Assembly (NCBI RefSeq): GCF_000247695.1 | Contig: NW_004624865.1 | Coordinates: 990,208-1,054,207 of the forward strand | DNA: 64,000 nucleotides | Reading direction: 5' to 3' | Origin: Heterocephalus glaber | Taxonomy: Eukaryota > Chordata > Mammalia > Rodentia > Bathyergidae | Shown here: one piece after another, positions 59,795-64,000 of the stretch | Layout of the letters: each line of letters begins with the position of its first letter | Position numbering within the stretch: position 1 is the first letter of the stretch | Notes under the pieces: model-generated | What the model saw: only the letters and a program-made list of their open reading frames with translations | Told to the model about the DNA's origin: nothing | Databases searched by the model: none | Made by a program: the position numbers and the translations under genes

Positions 59795-60050
59795 CAGCAC
59801 AATGAGTTACCAAGGAGGTGCAAGTGCTTACAACTCGTGAGATACCACCTCACATTCATTAGAATGGCAGCTAGTGTCAGAAGATAGCAGGTGTCGGCAA
59901 GAGCATGGACAGAAGGTGACTTTCACGCACTGTTGCTGGGAACGTTGATCAATACAGTTCTGGAAAACAGAGCAGAGGTTTTTGAGAAGGTAGAGCTAAC
60001 GTGTGACCCAGCAGTCCCTCTTCTGTGTGTGACCCGAGGGAAGTGCAGTT
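59795..60050 (+). mobile_element. Ancient L1 ORF2-end fragment, sense
   Basis: cgtgagataccacctcacattcattagaatggcag, cactgttgctgggaacgttg and gacccagcagtccctcttct are the L1 ORF2 3' region. Decayed. Confidence 0.75.
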
Positions 60051-60490
60051 AAATGAGTAATATATATTGCATACTGAAAAATAATAGATTCTAATATTGT
60101 TGAATATTAAAGAATTTTATGTATTTTTGTAATTGAAATACACAGAATTTGCCTTTGGGGTTAGAAATGGTGTTTTTAATGAATTGCCTTTGAAATTCAC
60201 TGTGCTTTTCCGATCTACTTTATCTTAAACGGGTCATAAATTGAAGAGTCTGTTTTCAGCAGATGCAAAGCTCTGAGTTACAAATGATCTTTTCTCGCTC
60301 ATTCTGTAATTAAAGTGTGATTTCATTTAGAATTATTAAAGACCCCAAGGTCTGTAAGCTAAAGAAAAATCAAACTTTGTCTCTGTGGCTGATTAATTGC
60401 ACTATTTAATATTCTATTGACAGCTGCACTTGAATAGGGAGAGACCATAAATCCATTGACATTTAGTACAACATGCTTTATTTTCTCTAG

Positions 60491-60624
60491 CTACAGCAAA
60501 GAATCATTCCTGATCAGGACCAGCTGATGGTGACAGCTCTGGAGTGCATTTACAGCTGTGTGCGCAGCGACCAGCTCCCCCTATGCTATGGCATCTTGGA
60601 GTGTCTGCCACAGAGAGGGTGCGG
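60491..60624 (+). CDS. NBAS: NBAS coding exon P (last in window)
   Basis: 134 nt, 44 codons plus two bases of a Gly codon, residues 685-728, with LQQRIIPDQDQLMVTALECI and LPLCYGILECLPQRG. Acceptor ttttctctag, donor cgg|gtaagg. The 9.8-kb intron before it carries the RBM7 retrocopy. The next exon lies beyond the window. Confidence 0.95.
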
Positions 60625-62772
60625 GTAAGGGGCTGTCGTGTGCCGTCCTTTCATTCTGACAGTTAAAACAAAATACTGCTTTCTCAAGTGTTTGTCATGG
60701 AGAGATTGGGGACTATTCAAAAAATATAAAAAAGAAAATAAAATCATGTGCTATCCTGTTGTCTGCTGGTAATCTGTTTTACCAATTTATAAGAAGTTCT
60801 GTATTTTTAACTGTAACTACATTTGTTTTACTATGATTGTGTTAAACTTGATAATTATCCATTTAAACAAAAAATACCACCACCACAACAAAAATACATT
60901 TAAAAAGTGGATTGATAGTGATTTATTTGGCTTTAAGTTGTAAATTTAATTAAGCATTTTTCATATTTATAGGATAATTGTATTTGTGAATTTTTTGTTC
61001 TGGGTCTTTACCTATAGTAGTCTTTTTAAGTTGTAATGGATGAGTGTTTATTATTTTTAAGTACTTTTTGTTTAAATGGAAATTTATATTGTATGCTTTT
61101 GGATTATTTAGTTGTATGCAAATCAAATTTTATTTTCTCTTCAGAAGTGAAGTAGCAGTCATTCCTTTACTCTCTTTTTAAATCTAGTACATATTATGAG
61201 TTTGACATCTGGAGAAGAATACATGATGCTCACAACATGTGAAAAGGCACTGAATGAAAACTCACACCTGTTTCTAAGCCTTTGTGACTCTAGCCAAGTT
61301 GCTTAACTTCTCTGCTCATTTGCAGAAAAGACATTTGGACAAGAAAGCTCTTTACTTTGTTTTCTCTTTCCCTTTGCTCTTTTTCTTATCACCTTTTTTC
61401 AAGAAAATCTTTTTTTAATGAAGCAAATGATAGCAATCTCCAGTTTTATAATCACTGTGAAATAATTGTTCATGCAGTCATTAACAGTACTGAAATCAGG
61501 CAAAAGATTAATGGTTAAAGATTAATTTGCATGTTAACAGAGTATTAGTCCAGCAACTAATTTTTTTGATTCTAATTTTAAAGGTGGAAAAAATTTTTGA
61601 ATGGTGAAATTGACTTTAATAAATCGAGGCCTGATTGCCATTATCCTAACTAATCAAAGTGGTGTGACTCATGGTCAGACCACTTGACTTTATATGCCCT
61701 GATGCAGTGTAGCATGAAGTTGGTTTTGCAGCCTCCCTTCCGAAGCAGTTGCACTGAAATTGTTCACCAGAGTCTGACCTATAGACTGAGCTTCTAATTT
61801 ACAGTTACTACAGGGAATAGAAGAACACGTTTAATAACACCATGAAGGAAACAACAAATGCAGAATGCAGGATGTTCTATAAGTTAACTGATCTTTTCAC
61901 TGTAAAAAGTGACATTTAGAAAAACAAATTGTTGGAAAGGTATAATTGTAAAATAAAGGAGTCCCAAGGAACACGGTCCCTTTCTAATTTTAAAATATGA
62001 TGTATGAACACAGTTGAAATCAGGCAACTGTAAGATTTATAATATATACATACATGTTTGCCCACTTTCTCCATCTTTAAATACCTTCTTCAAAAAAGCA
62101 GATACTTTGATAGATAATTTCTCTTGTCTTTGCCTGCCTCCTTTTAAATATTACACTCATGTTGTTATTTACTAACTTTGCAATTTTAGATCACTGTTGA
62201 CTTCCTTTTATGGAAATCCATTCCCTTCTCCGTATCTATTCCTTCTACCACTTTTTAAATTAAACAAAAGGAGGAACACATGGGCTTTGTTAAAGACAAA
62301 GCTAGATGGAGTGCGTGACTGCAATATGCATCAGTCTGGGCTCAGGACCCTTACATAGGGGAGGTAAATCACAGGGAGACCTAGCATCTCTTTGTTACTG
62401 TGCAGGTGCGACAGACCACAGGCTGCCACTGCTCCCGGGCCAGTGAGGCTTTGAGGACCAAGGCCTTAGGTAGGCAGTGAGGGGCAGGAAAAAGTACCAC
62501 ATCAGTGCGACTCTGTAGCAGAGTCACTGCCCACAACTAAAAAGCCTTATATTGTCCACTGGTCAACTGAGTGCGAGGCTTCCTCCTGATAGCACCCAGT
62601 GAGCCGTAGTGGTCAGCAGCCTCTTCCTTGGTGAGGCCAGAGAGAAATCCAGCACTTCCTCCAACAGCATGATGCCCTCTCTCGTTCCAAGTCAAAACCT
62701 TGACTTCCAACTTCCATGTAGAAAAGACAGTCACTTATTTAACCTAATTAAGTTTCCATGTATCTTACCTAG
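60625..62772. other. Intron interval after exon P
   Basis: AT-rich sequence with nothing I can name. No exon-like, SINE or LTR motif. Confidence 0.55.
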
Positions 62773-63153
62773 TATCTTAGTTAGTTTTCTCTCATTGGTG
62801 AGACAAAATACCTGACACCTACAAGTTAAGGGAGGAAAGGTTTATTTAGCTCACAGTTTGTGGAGATTTCAGTTCATAATTGGCTGACTCCAAGGCAGGA
62901 TGGCACATGGTAGGGGGACATCGTACAGGAGAAACAGTTCATGAAACTCAGAAGATAGTAAAAGCAAGAAGGGACCTAAACAGTGTCTTTCTGTCCCTTT
63001 TATCTTATCCGGACTACTTAGGGTGGATGGTGCCCTTGAGCTTAGCTTTGCACCATGAATCAATCACACACTCTAGATCCAGCCACCTTTGAAAAACAAC
63101 CCACCAAGATTGCATCAGGCTTTTAGGGGAACATCTAGACACAATCCATAACA
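62773..63153 (-). mobile_element. ERVL-MaLR-type LTR, antisense (3' LTR of a larger element)
   Basis: Same family as 3329 and 8551 (ttagttagttttctctcattggtgagacaaaatacc ... catctagacacaatccataaca). The reverse-strand poly(A) signal lies in ggtttatttagc. It is directly followed by internal sequence, so it is not solo. Confidence 0.75.
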
Positions 63154-64000
63154 TTGTGCTCCTGGGCCCCCAAAGTCTCATGCACATCTCTATGCAAAAA
63201 AATTATTTAGTCCACCTCCAAGAGTTGCCAAAGTCCTAACAATTTTATCATTGCTTAAAAGTCCAAGTCCCATGTCTCCTATGAGATTTAAGGCAAACTC
63301 TTAGCTGCAAGCCCCTATACAAATGAAAGTTAAACACTTCCAAAGTTCAGTGGCACAAGATAAACATTTCCACCCCAAAAGTTACAAATGGAGATACAAA
63401 GTAATGGGAACAAAGCAAGTAAATCCAGCAGGGCAAACATTAAGTCCTGACAATCTGTGGCAAGTTATAAATTCCAAAGTGCTTGCGTGGCCCCACCCCT
63501 ATACCATTGCTGGTGAGTGTAGCTCCCATGGCTTCTCTCTGGGGCTGGCTCTGCTCCCTCCTTGCAGTTTTCCTCAGACGAACCACATTCCTGGCTTCTC
63601 CAAACTTTTCAGGTCTGCACTACACCTTCAGCTTCACACCCACAGCTTCACACATTGCCCTCAAGGGCACGCTGCCTGGCCTCCCAGGCCTTCTTCTGAA
63701 ATCTGGGTGGAAACCTTCCTGACCCCACAGCTTTTGCGTTGTGCATGAGCCTAAAACCAGTGGCACATGGATGATATCAAGGTTGGCCACCAGCTAGAGC
63801 AGTAGCTGGGCTTCCTTCTCTCTTTGCTGCAGGGGTCCAGTGCCTATGAACCAAATCCTGAGGAACAACTTCCCTCTGGAACATGGTACTCTGGGGCTCT
63901 CTTCTCAAAGCAAAGTCTTTCACTTATGCAATTTCGGGGCAGTTTCCTGCTGCTTCTTGTGGTGCCCTCCGGCCATCTTTTCTCAGGCCAGTTCCTTCTC
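63154..64000 (-). mobile_element. MaLR internal sequence, antisense, cut by window end
   Basis: Starting directly at the LTR edge: gggcccccaaagtctcatgcac, then agttgccaaagtcctaacaattttatcattgcttaaaagtcc, aaatccagcagggcaaac and gcagttttcctcagacg. This block order resembles THE1/MST internal sequence next to the 3' LTR as I remember it. Only short frames; no retroviral coding is intact. Its other end lies beyond the window. Confidence 0.6.

Larger units (their letters stand above)
1..64000 (+). other. NBAS: NBAS gene, internal portion (16 coding exons, introns)
   Basis: The window lies wholly inside NBAS, whose transcript runs left to right. Sixteen exons with GT donors and AG acceptors splice in frame to 2186 coding nt (728 codons plus 2 nt). 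The peptide matches mammalian NBAS as I remember it, for example DVNWWADGAVTLARCSG, ARYFGYIKQGLYLVTEMERF and ILGVPHASEQRYDAEFF. The known role of NBAS is as a large peripheral ER protein that joins RINT1 and ZW10 (NRZ complex) with the ER SNAREs (syntaxin 18) to tether Golgi-derived COPI vesicles; it also supports nonsense-mediated decay with UPF1/SMG factors. Window residues 1 to about 130 belong to the N-terminal propeller, about 150-240 to an acidic and basic linker, and from about 430 onward to the Sec39 domain. The 5' exons and the C-terminal half lie outside. I see no frameshift or stop in the spliced frame, so this is an intact locus. Confidence 0.97.

Noticed and set aside
1..64000. 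CRISPR arrays, operons, bacterial promoters or phage genes
   Set aside because: The window is vertebrate intron/exon DNA; the tandem repeats are minisatellites without spacers or cas genes.

Overview
The window is vertebrate nuclear DNA, almost certainly from a non-murid rodent. It has long introns with GT-AG exons, B1 (7SL-derived) SINEs, a very active tRNA-derived ID-like SINE, L1, L2, ERVL-MaLR LTRs and fossil DNA transposons. The species cannot be fixed from the sequence alone. The ID variant (core 'ggggatttagctcagtggtt') hints at a lineage outside mouse and rat.

The only protein-coding gene I can support is NBAS (neuroblastoma amplified sequence) on the + strand. Sixteen internal coding exons, from 2982 to 60624, join with perfect phase continuity into 728 codons plus 2 nt. 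The peptide runs from the C-terminal part of the N-terminal beta-propeller (around residue 300 of about 2370 in the human protein) through an acidic linker into the first part of the Sec39 domain. Neither the first nor the last exon of the gene is present. NBAS is the Sec39-type subunit of the NRZ (NBAS-RINT1-ZW10) ER tether for Golgi-to-ER COPI vesicles, and it also takes part in nonsense-mediated mRNA decay.

Layout: 1-2981 is intron with a minisatellite, a B1 and antisense L1. 2982-7945 holds exons A and B, with one MaLR LTR and two related solo LTRs between them. 7946-15795 is intron. 15796-30219 is the exon-dense part (exons C to K). 30220-44519 is a 14.3-kb intron with many SINEs, a dimeric minisatellite and a hairpin-like DNA transposon. 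44520-50663 holds exons L to O. 50664-60490 is a 9.8-kb intron with an L1 and an RBM7 processed retrocopy flanked by a clear target-site duplication. Exon P is at 60491-60624. 60625-64000 is intron ending in a MaLR LTR and its internal sequence.

I found no new multi-gene system. The points most worth checking are the RBM7 retrocopy with an open, N-terminally chimeric RRM frame, a weak exon-G splice donor with a strong frameshifting competitor 4 nt away in a gene that itself acts in NMD, and a palindromic element at 40835-41034.
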